Below are positions 57,748 to 59,039 of a DNA stretch of 59,039 nt, one piece after another. Numbering within the stretch: the first letter of the stretch is position 1; every line of letters begins with the position of its first letter. The notes beneath the pieces are model-generated. The model saw nothing but the letters and a program-made list of their open reading frames with translations, was not told where the DNA came from and ran no database searches. The position numbers and the translations under genes are program-made. Location of the stretch: positions 1 through 59,039 of IMG/VR virus record IMGVR_UViG_3300047095_000484. One strand, 5' to 3'. Source of the stretch: a virus.

Positions 57748-58763
57748 TGTCTGAAGAAAGCAGATTCTTTAACTCATTACTTGGTAATGATAAATTTGTT
57801 TATAATAGCAATCAAAAAAATAATTTTTTATATCCTACTTTGCAAAACTTGTCTGTCCCTCATTCTGGTAGACCACGTCTTTGGGGCCCAGATCAAGGAG
57901 AGCATTACATAGAAAATTCAAAAAAATGTTTTTATAAAGATCACCCAGACTATAGCTTGTTTAATCAAGAAAAGTATACATTTAACAGACAATGGTATAG
58001 GGGAGAAGATTTTATTAGCGGTAGCCCAGCCGAAGTTGTTGTTGCGGGATGTTCGCAAACTTGGGGTACTGGGTTACCAGATAGTTTAATCTGGCCTAAT
58101 TTATTAAAAGAAAAGTTAAATGCAAAAAGTTTAAACAATTTAGGGCAACCAGGCAAATCTTTAAGAGGTGTTGTAGAAATAATTTTTGCTTATTTTAAAG
58201 AAGTTGGTCACCCAAAAAACTTATTTATTCTTTTGCCTCCACTACATAGATTTAGGACGGCAAGGACTCCTAATTTTATGCATTCAAATCAAGTTCACAG
58301 CCATAACGATATATTAGTTGATGCAAATGTTTATAGAAATAACAACAGCAAATTTTTTAAGATTCCATTAAATTTGCAAGAGGTTTTAACAGAAGAAATT
58401 GCATATGATCAATCACTTTCTTATTTAAGAGTTTTAGAACAATATTGTAAAAACTTTGATATTAATTTAAAGTACACAGTTTGGTACCCAGATGACAAAG
58501 ACCTATTTGATGATATTAGTAATAAAAATGGTTATTATGAAAACTATGTTTCAATTGATTGTGCATGGTTTAATGAAAGATTTTTTGAAGGGGAGCACCC
58601 CAGCTGCCATGAAGATATGGCAAATGATGTAAGGTATAGAATGTTTTGGAAAATAGCAAATGATTATCTTTTTCATGAAAATGCCCACATAGGTGCTCAC
58701 GCAAGCATTCACATTGCAGAAAAGTTTTATGAGGAGGTTTTTAATGGATCAACACGGAACTAA
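57747..58763 (+). CDS. SGNH/GDSL-like hydrolase, copy 1
   Basis: 338 residues. Block I is AGCSQTWGTG with likely nucleophile Ser103 (Cys in place of the usual Asp of GDS); LGQPGKS (about 133-139) fits block II with its Gly; a late EGEHPS places the likely catalytic His at 284. SGNH enzymes usually remove acetyl groups from sugars or hydrolyse esters. The N-terminal 95 residues are Tyr/Asn-rich without motif. The next gene is a paralogue. A glycan-modifying or virion depolymerase-like role is inferred. No signal peptide. Confidence 0.65.
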   Translation: MSEESRFFNSLLGNDKFVYNSNQKNNFLYPTLQNLSVPHSGRPRLWGPDQGEHYIENSKKCFYKDHPDYSLFNQEKYTFNRQWYRGEDFISGSPAEVVVAGCSQTWGTGLPDSLIWPNLLKEKLNAKSLNNLGQPGKSLRGVVEIIFAYFKEVGHPKNLFILLPPLHRFRTARTPNFMHSNQVHSHNDILVDANVYRNNNSKFFKIPLNLQEVLTEEIAYDQSLSYLRVLEQYCKNFDINLKYTVWYPDDKDLFDDISNKNGYYENYVSIDCAWFNERFFEGEHPSCHEDMANDVRYRMFWKIANDYLFHENAHIGAHASIHIAEKFYEEVFNGSTRN

Positions 58764-59039
58764 AAAATATTTTGATTGGTACATGGGTTTAAACGAAAAG
58801 ACATCAAGAGTTATTTGCTCTAACAAAATAGAAGATCAAATATATGTAAATAGATTTCCGAGGGAATCAAAGATTTTAAATAATTGGAGTCATTTGGGAG
58901 TTGATACCTCTATAAATAAATATGGTTTTAGAGATAAAGATTTTTTTGAAAAGGCAGATTTATTAATTAATGGGTGCTCTCAAACATGGGGTACAGCATT
59001 GCCAGAAAAGTATAGATTTTCTAACATAATACAGGAAAG
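58744..59039 (+). CDS. SGNH/GDSL-like hydrolase, copy 2, cut by window end
   Basis: ATG at 58744 behind GAGGAGGTTTTT, overlapping copy 1 by 20 bases in another frame. The frame stays open to the last base. The visible 98 residues include LLINGCSQTWGTALPEKYRF, aligning with AGCSQTWGTGLPDSLIW of copy 1, so this is a tandem paralogue with the same GCS block. The C-terminal part with the expected His lies outside the window. Confidence 0.65.
   Translation, partial: MDQHGTKKYFDWYMGLNEKTSRVICSNKIEDQIYVNRFPRESKILNNWSHLGVDTSINKYGFRDKDFFEKADLLINGCSQTWGTALPEKYRFSNIIQE

Noticed and set aside
1-59039. tRNA genes
   Set aside because: The gaps are too short (under 125 bases) and I found no cloverleaf-like sequence ending in CCA among them. 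A tRNA search program would settle it.

Overview
The window is a stretch of a tailed double-stranded DNA phage genome, most likely a lytic siphovirus of an AT-rich actinobacterium (freshwater or marine planktonic type). All recognisable genes lie on the + strand. They are packed with start/stop overlaps (TAATG, ATGA, GTGA). No stretch over 125 bases lacks a gene; the longest gap is 18060-18182 and holds two promoters. I saw no integrase, repressor, tRNA, CRISPR array or recognisable lysis cassette. The evidence for an actinobacterial host is indirect: a secreted protein of a mainly actinobacterial family beside a PduO-type cobalamin adenosyltransferase, and a set of promoters whose -10 box ends only 6-8 bases before the start codon, as in leaderless actinobacterial transcripts.

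Layout. 1-2914: virion appendage proteins, ending in an FN3 / (FFxPPx)21 / Hint-like protein. 2953-8590: an operon of six 2-oxoglutarate/Fe(II) oxygenases, each with an intact HxD...H...K/R set, plus two distantly related proteins of unknown function. 8622-10394: a LamG-like surface protein. 10456-19673: head and neck genes (portal, prohead protease with a nested scaffold start, major capsid protein, connectors, tail terminator, major tail protein, and tail chaperones joined by a CCCAAAC -1 frameshift). Strong terminators follow the capsid and tail-tube genes, and each is followed at once by a new promoter. 19685-39517: a 2289-residue tape measure, tail-tip proteins, large FN3/InlB-repeat fibres and small accessory proteins.

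39523-39588 is a control region with a promoter, a perfect palindrome over its -10 box and a hairpin with a T-run. It opens the replication half, 39605-55075: phosphoesterase, DnaB-type helicase, primase, gp32-like and SSB single-strand binding proteins, DNA polymerase III alpha, RecA, Cas4-like nuclease and RuvC-like resolvase. Nucleotide-metabolism genes (MazG-like, Nmad1-like), a cobalamin-linked cassette, an FkbM methyltransferase and many tiny zinc-binding or membrane proteins are interspersed. 55107-57435 holds the terminase subunits. Two tandem SGNH-like hydrolases follow, the second cut by the window end.

The points most worth following up are: (i) six prolyl-hydroxylase-like enzymes directly behind a proline-rich repeat protein; (ii) a cobalamin adenosyltransferase cassette; (iii) the same 12-base palindromic element in front of a tail gene and the small terminase gene; and (iv) the leaderless promoter set.
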